Of a DNA stretch of 48,963 nucleotides, positions 22,238-29,697 are shown one piece after another. The notes beneath the pieces were generated by a model. The model was not told the DNA's origin, ran no database searches, and saw nothing but the letters and a program-made list of their open reading frames with translations. The position numbers were made by a program, and so were the translations under genes. How positions within the stretch are numbered: position 1 is the stretch's first letter; every line of letters starts with the position of its first letter. This DNA is from Ktedonobacteraceae bacterium. GTDB taxonomy: Bacteria; Chloroflexota; Ktedonobacteria; Ktedonobacterales; Ktedonobacteraceae. The DNA lies in the NCBI GenBank assembly GCA_019240835.1, contig JAFAXQ010000154.1, positions 1 to 48,963 on the forward strand, written 5' to 3'.

Positions 22238-23407
22238 ATGGCTCTTACTCTCGCTATTATTGGTCTGCCCCAGAGTGGTAAGACAACGTTATTCAATGCA
22301 TTGACAAAAGCGGGTGCGCCTATTAGCGGCTATGCGACTAGCAGCGTGCAGGCTAATGTAGCGGTGGTACAGGTGCCGGATCCACGCCTTGCGCCGCTGG
22401 CCGAGATCTTCAAACCTAAGAAAACCACCTACACGACTGTCGAATTTGTTGATGTGGCAGGTATGGGACAGGCAACGCAATCCTCTAAGGAGAAGCGCGA
22501 GGGATTAAGCCCCGAATTTTTAGGCCATATTCGTAACGCTGATGCGCTAGCCATTGTCCTACGCACGTTCGTCAACGAGAATGTGCCGCATATCTATGGT
22601 AACATCGACCCTGATCGCGACCTAGATAGCCTCAATGCCGAACTGACGCTCACTGATCTTGCTACGGTTGAACGTCGCATCGAACGTACGACCAAAGCAG
22701 CCAAATCCGGTGACAAAAAGTACCAGCAGGAGCTAGAAGTGCTACGGCGCTTGCAAGATGCGCTCAACGAGTTGAACTTGGCCAGCCAAGTTCAACTCTC
22801 GTCACAAGAGGCAAGTATGCTGAACGAACTCTTCTTGCTGACTATGAAGCCGCGTATGTATGTTCTCAATGTGAGCGAGGAAGTACTCGGTGCAGCCAAT
22901 GATATACTCGCTAGCATCGCACGGGGTGAGAGCTGCGAGGATGTTAAAGGTGAGCTGAAAGGCATTGTCACGGTTGCGCAACGGGCAAAAAAAGAAGGGG
23001 CCGAAGTGGTCGCCGTCTCTGCACGCTTAGAGGCCGAACTAGCCGAGCTGGCGGAGGAAGACGCACACGAGTACCTGGAATCGCTTGGCCTACCGCAACT
23101 GGGAGCCGACCGCGTCATTCAGGTAGGGTATCACCTGCTTAACCTGATTACCTTCCTAACCGCAGGCGAAGACGAGGTGCGTGCTTGGACTGTCACCAAA
23201 GGTGCCAAAGCTCCCGAAGCTGCTGGTAAAATTCACTCAGACATTGAACGCGGCTTTATTCGTGCCGAGGTGACGCGCTTCGAGGACTTCATGACTGTAG
23301 GCTCCTTCGCTGCCGCCGTCAAGAAGGGGTTACAGCGGCTTGAAGGGAAAGACTACGTTGTGCAGGATGGTGATATCGTTCACTTCCGCTTTAATGTTGG
23401 TAAATAA
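22238..23407 (+). CDS. ychF: redox-regulated ATPase YchF (OLA1-type)
   Basis: A 389-residue Obg-related P-loop ATPase. It begins MALTLAIIGLPQSGKTTLFNALTKAG with the Walker A, then VEFVDVAGMGQATQSSKEKREGL, and the C-terminal TGS domain ending HFRFNVGK. It binds ATP rather than GTP and associates with ribosomes in stress responses. ATG 22238 is the conserved start; the track's GTG 9 nt upstream is less likely. No purine-rich Shine-Dalgarno precedes it: the upstream bases belong to the IscB right end, so expression may now be weak, coupled to iscB, or driven from within the element. Confidence 0.95.
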   Translation: MALTLAIIGLPQSGKTTLFNALTKAGAPISGYATSSVQANVAVVQVPDPRLAPLAEIFKPKKTTYTTVEFVDVAGMGQATQSSKEKREGLSPEFLGHIRNADALAIVLRTFVNENVPHIYGNIDPDRDLDSLNAELTLTDLATVERRIERTTKAAKSGDKKYQQELEVLRRLQDALNELNLASQVQLSSQEASMLNELFLLTMKPRMYVLNVSEEVLGAANDILASIARGESCEDVKGELKGIVTVAQRAKKEGAEVVAVSARLEAELAELAEEDAHEYLESLGLPQLGADRVIQVGYHLLNLITFLTAGEDEVRAWTVTKGAKAPEAAGKIHSDIERGFIRAEVTRFEDFMTVGSFAAAVKKGLQRLEGKDYVVQDGDIVHFRFNVGK

Positions 23408-23435
23408 GTTGTTAGGGGCTGCAACCCCTAACAAC
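23408..23435. terminator. terminator between ychF and ada
   Basis: A perfect 11-bp stem GTTGTTAGGGG/CCCCTAACAAC with loop CTGCAA, starting one base after the ychF stop codon and ending 6 bp before the convergent ada stop codon. Confidence 0.8.
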
Positions 23436-23441
23436 CGTTGT

Positions 23442-24485
23442 TCATGACTGTTCCTGTGCCAGCAAACGCTGCTTACGCTCAATACCCCAGCGATACCCAC
23501 CCAGAGAACCATCTTCTCGCACAACTCTATGGCAAGGAATTACCAACGATACCGGGTTAGTGGCACAGGCTCGCGCCACGGCTCGCGCTTTGTGAGCATC
23601 GCCAAGAGCTTGGGCAATCTCGCTGTACGAACGCGTTGTTCCATAAGGTATAGCACGCAGTTCTTCCCACACCCGCCGTTGAAAAGCTGTAGCCTGTACA
23701 TCCAGCGGCAGATCGAGATGCGGTAGCTCACCTTGCAGATGACGGAGCAGAGTAGCAACGATCTCAGCAAGTTCCGCTGCGTCGCATTTCACCTCGGCAT
23801 GAGGATATTCTTTCATCAGAGCCGTTTCAAGCTCACTATCAGCGCTGCCTATGCTCACAGCGCAGATGCCCTTTTCGGTGACGGCAACCAACAGACGACC
23901 TAGAGGGCAATCGACAATGCTGTAGCGTATGTGCATACCGCGTCCGCCGTGACGATACGTAGTAGGAGTCATGCCAAGACTGTCACCCTCGTAGAGGCGG
24001 CTGCTAGAACTGTAACCCACATCGTACAGTGCCATTGTAACAGATTCTCCCTCTTTAAGTTGAGCTTTGAGCTTTCCCAGGCGCTGTGTCTCGGTATATT
24101 GGCGTGGGGTAACGCTCATAACGTTCTTGAAGACGCGCTGTAGGTGATATGGACTCATATGTACCTGCGCACCGAGCGTAGCTAGCGTTAAAGGTTCGTC
24201 AAGATGCTCGTCAATATAAGCACACAACTGCATGACCAGTTCCACGTGTGCTGTACTTGCTCCATTGGAGGATGCTTCATGCGGCTTGCAGCGTAAGCAG
24301 GGACGAAAACCCGCCTGCTCGGCGACTGTCGGCAGCGCAAAGAAGACCACATGCTCGCGCCGAGGTCGTCGAGCAGGGCAAGAGGGCCTGCAATAGATAC
24401 CCGTGGAGCGTACAGCAAACACAAATGTTCCATCTGCAGTAGCGTCCCTGTTCAACACGGCTTGCCAGTACATATCTTCTTGCAT
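23442..24485 (-). CDS. ada: bifunctional Ada: methylphosphotriester acceptor, AraC regulator and O6-methylguanine methyltransferase
   Basis: A 347-residue adaptive-response protein. The N-terminal zinc domain is FVFAVRSTGIYCRPSCPARRP, with the methyl-acceptor Cys in RPSC and the later pair CLRC. The AraC-type DNA-binding domain is LATLGAQVHMSPYHLQRVFKNVM. The C-terminal transferase has LVIPCHRVVREDGSLGGYRWG with the active-site Cys. In E. coli-type systems, methylation of the N-domain turns Ada into an activator of its own gene. Start moved to ATG 24485 (AAGG 8 nt upstream; family alignment). A promoter candidate lies 25 nt upstream. Confidence 0.95.
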   Translation of the reverse strand: MQEDMYWQAVLNRDATADGTFVFAVRSTGIYCRPSCPARRPRREHVVFFALPTVAEQAGFRPCLRCKPHEASSNGASTAHVELVMQLCAYIDEHLDEPLTLATLGAQVHMSPYHLQRVFKNVMSVTPRQYTETQRLGKLKAQLKEGESVTMALYDVGYSSSSRLYEGDSLGMTPTTYRHGGRGMHIRYSIVDCPLGRLLVAVTEKGICAVSIGSADSELETALMKEYPHAEVKCDAAELAEIVATLLRHLQGELPHLDLPLDVQATAFQRRVWEELRAIPYGTTRSYSEIAQALGDAHKARAVARACATNPVSLVIPCHRVVREDGSLGGYRWGIERKQRLLAQEQS

Positions 24486-24509
24486 AACATTAGCCTTTCT
24501 GTTGATGAG

Positions 24510-24538
24510 AGAGTATTCTGTGTATGCTACTATGATAA
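24510..24538 (-). promoter_or_regulatory. candidate ada promoter
   Basis: On the minus strand, TTATCA (24533-24538), a 17-bp spacer and TACTCT (24510-24515). Imperfect boxes would fit a promoter that needs activation by methylated Ada. Confidence 0.45.
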
Positions 24539-24603
24539 GGTATGACAAGAGGAGAGTCTATCTGCTTCTTGCGCTGCAAACTCTTTCCATACCTATCAAT
24601 CAC

Positions 24604-24775
24604 ATCTTGACATAGCAGATTTCTCCGCGTATACTCAATATTATGAATGCTCATCTGTAAATTACGGCTTGTTGTGTCCTCTAATCTGTATTTCTGTTGT
24701 CCTTTACATGGTGCTGGCAGCCTGTGGTGGGATACCTACCCCTGCTGAGGCACTCCGACCTCCACTAGTGCAACG
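24604..24775 (+). pseudogene. degraded copy of the modA promoter and lipoprotein signal region
   Basis: This stretch aligns by eye with 32482-32705 upstream of and into modA. Shared blocks: ATCTTGACA, TTTCTCCGC, TATACTCA, a CTTGTTG segment, TTTCTGTTG, GCAGCCTGTGG (the lipobox region) and ATACCTACCCCTGCTG. The start codon, RBS and part of the signal peptide are deleted, so no protein is made. The retained promoter (next entry) points toward the P450 gene. Confidence 0.7.
24607..24635 (+). promoter_or_regulatory. captured promoter upstream of the P450 gene
   Basis: TTGACA, a 17-bp spacer and TATACT, identical in box sequence and spacing to the modA promoter at 32485-32513. The predicted P450 leader would be about 160 nt and includes the dead signal-peptide remnant. 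Confidence 0.7.
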
Positions 24776-24802
24776 TTGCTCGTCTAGAAAGGTTGCACCC
24801 AC

Positions 24803-26029
24803 ATGACCACAAATGAACCTTCTCTCGGCACGGCCTACAATCCTTTTGATCGGCATTTGGAGAACCCTTATTCGTTTTATACGCAACTGAGGCACGAGGA
24901 GCCTATCACCTTCAGTCCATGTATAAACGCCTATCTCGTTTCGCGCTATGACGATATTCGCTCTATCTTGTCACAGCCCGACATCTTTTTATCCAGGGAT
25001 ACTCTCACTCCTGGTATCACGATGTATCCTCGAACTATCGCCGAGTTGAGCAAGGGTTGCCCGTTTGTGCCCATAGTCGTCAATGCTGATGGGGCCAACC
25101 ATACACGGTTGCGGGAACCGTTACAGAAGATGTTTGCTCCTACACGTATCAGGACAATGGAACCTTTCATCCGTCAAATAGCGACCCGGTTGGTGGACGG
25201 CTTCATCAACGATGGCCATGCCGAAATCATCTCGCAACTGGCGTATCCTCTCCCCCTGGCGGTCGTCCTCACTGTGCTTGGTGTTCCTCAAAAAGATATG
25301 CAGGAGATAAGGAGGCTGTGCGATGATTGGAATGCGCTGATCTTATCACCCCTGCCTGAAGAGCGACAGGTAGCACATGCACAGAGTCTCGTCGCCTTGC
25401 ACCACTATATTGCTCAACTTATCGAGCAACGAAGAAGCTCTCCCCAAGAGGATGGGATTACGGACTTGCTTGACGCCCACATGCCAGGAGAGGAGCCACT
25501 GAGCCAAGAGGAACTCGTCCACACCATCGGAGGCGTCATTATAGCTGGTTATGCCACAACCACTAATCTGATCGGCAACGGCTTGGTGTTGCTCCTCGAA
25601 GAGCCAACGCGCTGGCAAACTCTCTGTGAGCATGCAGATCATATTCCCTTGGCCATCGAAGAGATTCTTCGCTATCATGATCCGGTCCCCGGGCTTACCC
25701 GTACAACAACCAGAGAAGTCACTGTCGGAGGAGTGGTTATGCCTGCTGGGACAAAGCTGTTTCTGCTCTATAGTGCAGGAAATCGTGACGAAACACAATT
25801 TCCTTGTGCCGACCAGTTCGATATGCAACGCAAGCCTAACCGCCACCTTGCCTTTGGTTATGGGGACCATTTCTGTATAGGGGCACCTCTTGCACGCCTG
25901 GAAGGGCGCATAGCCTTTGAGACGCTCACCCAGCGCCTTCCAGCTATGCAGCTTGTGCCCAACCAGAAACTCTCTCATATTCCCAACCTCATACATTATG
26001 GCTATCAACGTGTCGAGGTGCAGTGGTAA
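24803..26029 (+). CDS. cytochrome P450 with altered I-helix
   Basis: A 408-residue soluble bacterial P450. The heme loop is FGYGDHFCIGAPLAR with the thiolate ligand Cys358, and the K-helix ExxR is EEILR (287-290). The I-helix reads IIAGYATTT: Ala251 replaces the acidic residue of the usual (A/G)Gx(D/E)T, while Thr252 is kept, which should affect proton delivery during O2 activation. No redox partner gene is adjacent. AAAGG lies 12 nt before the ATG. The promoter appears borrowed from the mod locus. Substrate unknown; it could be a normal hydroxylase or a variant with peroxygenase or non-oxygenating chemistry. Confidence 0.9.
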   Translation: MTTNEPSLGTAYNPFDRHLENPYSFYTQLRHEEPITFSPCINAYLVSRYDDIRSILSQPDIFLSRDTLTPGITMYPRTIAELSKGCPFVPIVVNADGANHTRLREPLQKMFAPTRIRTMEPFIRQIATRLVDGFINDGHAEIISQLAYPLPLAVVLTVLGVPQKDMQEIRRLCDDWNALILSPLPEERQVAHAQSLVALHHYIAQLIEQRRSSPQEDGITDLLDAHMPGEEPLSQEELVHTIGGVIIAGYATTTNLIGNGLVLLLEEPTRWQTLCEHADHIPLAIEEILRYHDPVPGLTRTTTREVTVGGVVMPAGTKLFLLYSAGNRDETQFPCADQFDMQRKPNRHLAFGYGDHFCIGAPLARLEGRIAFETLTQRLPAMQLVPNQKLSHIPNLIHYGYQRVEVQW

Positions 26030-26037
26030 CGAGCGTG

Positions 26038-26570
26038 TCACCGTTTCTTTGGTGCTGGCAGCGAAGCCACCAAGCGATCATGCAACAGCCTGACCAGCTC
26101 AAGAGCTTGCTGCTGTTCTGGCAAGACAGACGGCTGGCTTTCCACCAGCATCTTATAGCCATGAATAGCCACGCCCAAGGCGACCACTTCTTGAAGCGGG
26201 CCTGAATGGTCATAAACGACTCTGGCTTGTCCACAATGCTGTTTCCCCCAAAGCTGGTGGTGCGGCACTCTTGCTCGTACGCTTGCCTGGAGATCTGCAG
26301 CCGCGACTGAGCAGGCTGCTGACTGCGGTCCAGCGTCCACCCCAGCTCGAAACCATCCGGCAGCACGAGCTTGTACTTCTCGCTGCGTCCCCACTTGGGC
26401 AAGAGTTCGTGTGCCACGGTGCCCATGGGCAACAGAATGCGGGTCTGCTTGACGACACAGCCATGCCGCTGCAGCAACGAGACCATCACCGCGTCGCCGA
26501 CCACCGTCTCGTCTACCTGTTCAATGACGGTAATGGGATGTCCTCTTTGCCAAAACGTCTGTTCTGTCAT
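26038..26570 (-). pseudogene. hypothetical gene with a frameshift
   Basis: The first 120 codons from ATG 26570 (MTEQTFWQRGHPITVIEQVDE, then LLPMGTVAHELLPKWGRSEKYKLVLPDGFELGW) read as a coherent protein. Near 26190 the sensible sequence jumps frame: the ORF goes on as RFKKWSPWAWLF, while the other frame gives LQEVVALGVAIHGYKMLVE, then LELVRLLHDRLVASLPAPKKR with a stop at 26038. Restoring one base in CAGGCCCGCTTCAAG joins them into about 177 residues. Pseudogene, assembly error or programmed shift. SD AAAGGAA. Family unknown. It follows the 75-aa gene by 39 bp. Confidence 0.6.
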
Positions 26571-26609
26571 TGTGCTACTGTTCCTTTCTGTAGTCAGGAG
26601 TTCTTCCTG

Positions 26610-26837
26610 CTATCCCGCCTTCTCGCTATAGGTAGTGACCAGAATGTCTCTAGCTTGCTGCTGCCCGATGTATGTGGCGAGTTCGTCCGCACAGTCACCA
26701 ATCGCTTGATAGCGGTGACGAATAATCTCGTGAGCCGCCACACTGGCTAAGCCGTAGAGGCCGCGATGCAGGGCCTCGCATTCCCGTTCGAGTTGCTGGC
26801 GCAAGCGGGCCACTTCGCTCTTGTTGGTGTTGTCCAT
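26610..26837 (-). CDS. small helical hypothetical protein (75 aa)
   Basis: A short, highly charged, all-helical protein (SEVARLRQQLERECEALHRGLYGLASVAAHEIIRHRYQAI), probably an antiparallel coiled coil. AAGGAG lies 9 nt before the ATG. It is the first gene of a minus-strand pair with the frameshifted gene. The size and pairing resemble a regulator/effector pair, but nothing specific is recognised. Confidence 0.6.
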   Translation of the reverse strand: MDNTNKSEVARLRQQLERECEALHRGLYGLASVAAHEIIRHRYQAIGDCADELATYIGQQQARDILVTTYSEKAG

Positions 26838-27003
26838 ATTATGTGCTCCTTCTGATACTTGGTAAGTGCTCAGATATAGGCTAATGTACCGTGAGTCTAA
26901 ACACGTCCTTGGCGCTTATATGATTGACTTCCTTGCCGTGTAATGACATACTTGCCATTAAAGGAGGCTCTCGTACTCATCGGCCCGTTCCAAAGGGAAG
27001 TCT

Positions 27004-27059
27004 AGCAAGTGGATAGCTACGAGAGAGATTCTCTCTCTTCCTGATGCGCAGCTATTGCT
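27004..27059. other. nested hairpin upstream of the XRE-TPR gene
   Basis: An inner stem GAGAGAG/CTCTCTC (27021-27037), a middle stem ATAGCT/AGCTAT (27013-27018/27050-27055) and an outer AGCA/TGCT make one compact structure. It lies upstream of the predicted promoter, so it could be an operator or the end of another transcript. The rest of 26838-27149 contains only this and the promoter. Confidence 0.35.
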
Positions 27060-27080
27060 TCGTTTTCAGCATAGAGGCAC

Positions 27081-27109
27081 TCGACACAGACAAACCTCAT
27101 CGCTATACT
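27081..27109 (+). promoter_or_regulatory. promoter of the XRE-TPR regulator
   Basis: TCGACA, a 17-bp spacer and TATACT, giving a leader of about 35 nt before the ATG at 27150. Confidence 0.6.
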
Positions 27110-27149
27110 TGAAATCAGATGAGCAACTGTATTTCAAGGAGCGTGAAAG

Positions 27150-28439
27150 ATGAATGAGCTATTCTATTGGGGAGAAGATGGTCAGTATGGTCCCTATCAT
27201 AGGCAGGACAATGGGTGGCCCCATGCAGGGGAAGTCATGCGCGACTTTCGCCAGCAAAAGGGCATGAGTGCTGGAGAACTGGGCGAGGTCTATGGCAGAG
27301 TGACCCACAAAGAGCAACAACCGGTCAGTGCGAGACGGATGCAGCAAATGGAAGCAGAAAATGATGTGCCAGCAGATATCGAGCGTCGTCGTGCCTTAGC
27401 TAGCCTACTCGATATTCCTCCCTTCCTCTTTGGCCTTGCCAGCTTGGAGGATGTTGGTATGCAGCCGGCAGGCACACAGCAGGTTTCACCAGCAAGCAGG
27501 CCAGCTACTCAGTCGAAGAAGAGCATGGTGGTGGATCTGGAAGACTATAATAAGTTTTTAACGTTCTGTTGGGCACAACACTACAATAATACAGCTCATA
27601 CTTTTGTGAGCAGTCTGCACAAGCGCATCAGGACGCTTGAAGCCTTTGCTCAAGAGGTGGGTGGTCCACAAGCCGAGCAAGCGAAAAACCTGTTGTGCCC
27701 CTATCATTTCCTGGCTATTGATATTGCCCGCGACCAACGTCACTATGGCATGGCATTTAATCATGTCAACAGCCTGATAGGGTTGGCGCAAGAGCTGAGC
27801 AAAGAGGATATCCTAGCGACGGCTCTGCTTCGCTGTGGCCTCACCAACTATGAAAAGAGGAACTACGGTGCGGCGGCGTTCAATCTTAAGCAAGCCCTTC
27901 CTTTTGTAGAACAGGCTCGTCCACAATTGAAAGGATATGGCTTGCAAACAGCAGGATTGGTCCTTTCTCATATGGCCACAACTGAGCAAGAAAAAGCTTT
28001 TGCCCTCAAGAAAATGGATGAGGCATACACCATTATCAGGGGAAATACGCTTGAGGAAGATGGAAGTTGTGTCAAGGTAACGGAAGGATGGTACTACTTT
28101 GTCAGGTCAAAAGCTCTCATTGCCCAAGGGAGGCCCAAGGATGCTCAACACCTCTCAAAACAGGCAGAGCGAAGTATCGGCCCTGACCAGCCACGTCGAT
28201 ATATCTTTGTCGAGATCAATCAGATTTACATCTACCTAGCTCTTGGCTACTTACCCGTCGCAACTGCTGCTGCACTACATATCCTGGAAATTGCAGAGGC
28301 AATTAGCTCAAAACATGCAGTGCTACAAGTTGCTGCTATCTACAAACGACTGCGCACGAGTGAGTATAAGAACCATGTGGATGTCGCAGAGTTGGGGCTC
28401 AAGTTGGGTCAAGTGAAAGCAAGGTTAAGCATCGTCTGA
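27150..28439 (+). CDS. XRE-family regulator with TPR-like repeats
   Basis: A 429-residue protein. The N-terminal part (HAGEVMRDFRQQKGMSAGELGEVYGRV, then SARRMQQMEAENDVPADIERRRALASLLDIP) is a helix-turn-helix of the XRE type. The remaining ~300 residues are helical repeats of the TPR kind (DILATALLRCGLTNYEKRNYGAAAFNLKQAL; EGWYYFVRSKALIAQGRPKDAQHLSKQAE). This architecture matches peptide-sensing regulators of the RRNPP class, in which the repeats bind a short peptide. A 30-codon ORF with a strong RBS follows 229 bp downstream. AAGGAG lies 10 nt before the ATG. Confidence 0.8.
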   Translation: MNELFYWGEDGQYGPYHRQDNGWPHAGEVMRDFRQQKGMSAGELGEVYGRVTHKEQQPVSARRMQQMEAENDVPADIERRRALASLLDIPPFLFGLASLEDVGMQPAGTQQVSPASRPATQSKKSMVVDLEDYNKFLTFCWAQHYNNTAHTFVSSLHKRIRTLEAFAQEVGGPQAEQAKNLLCPYHFLAIDIARDQRHYGMAFNHVNSLIGLAQELSKEDILATALLRCGLTNYEKRNYGAAAFNLKQALPFVEQARPQLKGYGLQTAGLVLSHMATTEQEKAFALKKMDEAYTIIRGNTLEEDGSCVKVTEGWYYFVRSKALIAQGRPKDAQHLSKQAERSIGPDQPRRYIFVEINQIYIYLALGYLPVATAAALHILEIAEAISSKHAVLQVAAIYKRLRTSEYKNHVDVAELGLKLGQVKARLSIV

Positions 28440-28467
28440 TAAAGTAGGAAGTGTGAGCAGTCCACAT

Positions 28468-28490
28468 CCACTGAGAATAGGCCTCAGTGG
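28468..28490. terminator. hairpin after the XRE-TPR gene
   Basis: CCACTGAG/CTCAGTGG, an 8-bp stem with a 7-nt loop, 28 bp after the stop codon. No U tract follows. Confidence 0.45.
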
Positions 28491-28603
28491 CCATCAACAA
28501 CTCGGTGACCAAGTGACGATTGCCTTTGTTGCACACTGCTAGGAGGCAGAAGGACAATGTCTCTGGAGGAGAGAGAGTATGCAATCTCATAACAGGAAAC
28601 GTA

Positions 28604-28612
28604 TGGTATAGT
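28604..28612 (+). promoter_or_regulatory. extended -10 promoter for the 30-aa peptide gene
   Basis: TGGTATAGT fits the extended -10 pattern and lies 55 nt before the GTG start. No -35 box is clear. The same string occurs before the GH57 gene. Confidence 0.4.
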
Positions 28613-28667
28613 TCGAGTGGAATGATTGCTATTTGAGTAGTCAGCAGTGATACGAAAGGAGACACAC

Positions 28668-28760
28668 GTGGTGTATCTCATAGATGTTCTGCATATGGCA
28701 AACTCGCCAATGCCCGATGCAGATCCAAAACCATCCGAAGGTGGGGGGGACGATGACTAA
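28668..28760 (+). CDS. 30-aa peptide, candidate signal for the XRE-TPR regulator
   Basis: AAAGGAG lies 8 nt before a GTG (or 11 before the next GTG). The ORF encodes a hydrophobic head (MVYLIDVLHMANSP) followed by an acidic, glycine-rich tail (MPDADPKPSEGGGDDD). It is too short for the ORF track. A good RBS and its position after an RRNPP-like regulator suggest a secreted or intracellular signalling peptide, but it lacks a classical signal sequence with a basic N-terminus. A GGGGAC/GTCCCC hairpin overlaps the stop codon region. Confidence 0.5.
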   Translation: MVYLIDVLHMANSPMPDADPKPSEGGGDDD

Positions 28761-28860
28761 AAAAGTGTCCCCTTGAACTAAGCCCTTTTTGTATGCTCTC
28801 TCTTTTTGAAGAGAGACGCGTAGGTGTGATTGAAGGAGAGCACATCAGGAGAAGGCAAGT

Positions 28861-28899
28861 ATGATAGCATTTCCTCTCCTGAGTGTTCTGCTGCAATGA
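28861..28899 (+). CDS. 12-codon leader peptide coupled to the HAD gene
   Basis: AGGAGAAGG lies 5 nt before an ATG that encodes MIAFPLLSVLLQ and stops in ATGA, sharing bases with the ATG of the next gene. The HAD start has no Shine-Dalgarno of its own, so translation is probably coupled through this peptide. The upstream 28761-28860 holds a CTCTCT/AGAGAG hairpin (28798-28815). Confidence 0.5.
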   Translation: MIAFPLLSVLLQ

Positions 28900-29669
28900 A
28901 AAGCAGCAAGGTAGACAGTTGCATTGAGAGTTCTTCTTTCATATTGCATACCCCCAACTTGGACGAAGCAGCCAAGCAGCAGTTGGGCAAAGGGGAAAAC
29001 GTGTTATACGCCATAGACATTGATGGAACGATAGCTCGTCCCGAAGCAGTGCTCATTGCGTTTCATAACCAGGAGTTTGCTCTGGGCTTAACCAGTGAAG
29101 AATTACGCTGTACATACAGCCACTTCTTGCAACTTCCCCAAGTCGCAGAACTTCGTAGAGAAGCCCTGCAAGACTCACGACAACGGGCTCGCACCACACC
29201 GGAGACCGTGCTTGCATATGATGAGGTAGAACATGCGGCAGCGACTCTGAACCTACTAGCCAAACAAGGCGAGATCATGTACTACACAGTACGCCCAGCA
29301 TGCGTGCAGGATGTGACCTACACCTGGTTGCAAAAGAAACATTTTCCTCACCCACACAACATCATCTTGTGCCACAGTGTGCTCAACAAACTGGTGCAGC
29401 TTTTCGTGCATGAGCGAGAGACGCACCACAGGATTGTGCTCATTGATGATCGCTATCAACAGATGATTGAAGACTTCGCCAGACTTGCTCATGGCGAGTT
29501 TTCGCACATCTCAGACTGGCAAGAGGTAGTGCATTTTGCACAGCAACGGGTGCTGCTCGTGGCCTTTGGTGCCACTTGCATGTCTGCCGACACTACGGGT
29601 CTTCAGGTTGTGCCTATGCAGAGTTGGAAACACATAGCTGCCGTACATCAGTTGTCGTTCATAGTCTAG
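28896..29669 (+). CDS. HAD-like hydrolase family protein
   Basis: A 257-residue protein with a HAD motif I (YAIDIDGTIARPEAV, nucleophile Asp and the +2 Asp), a long helical cap (residues ~60-120) and a late LIDDRYQQMIEDF that fits motif IV. Motif II may be the TV of YYTVRPACV. It is likely a phosphatase or phosphotransferase of unknown substrate. The start is ATG 28896, overlapping the leader peptide stop; the track's TTG at 28830 is less likely. The next gene starts 28 bp later, so they probably form an operon. Confidence 0.65.
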   Translation: MKSSKVDSCIESSSFILHTPNLDEAAKQQLGKGENVLYAIDIDGTIARPEAVLIAFHNQEFALGLTSEELRCTYSHFLQLPQVAELRREALQDSRQRARTTPETVLAYDEVEHAAATLNLLAKQGEIMYYTVRPACVQDVTYTWLQKKHFPHPHNIILCHSVLNKLVQLFVHERETHHRIVLIDDRYQQMIEDFARLAHGEFSHISDWQEVVHFAQQRVLLVAFGATCMSADTTGLQVVPMQSWKHIAAVHQLSFIV

Positions 29670-29697
29670 ATCATATCGCTTGAGAAAGGAGTCTAAG

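Noticed and set aside
21724-22296. 190-aa minus-strand ORF opposite iscB
   Set aside because: Antisense of the IscB C-terminal domain and crosses into ychF; no RBS or recognisable domain.
25346-26041. 231-aa minus-strand ORF opposite the P450
   Set aside because: Antisense shadow of the P450 coding region.
26038-26837. toxin-antitoxin pair
   Set aside because: Two small adjacent genes, but 39 bp apart, one frameshifted and neither with toxin or antitoxin motifs.
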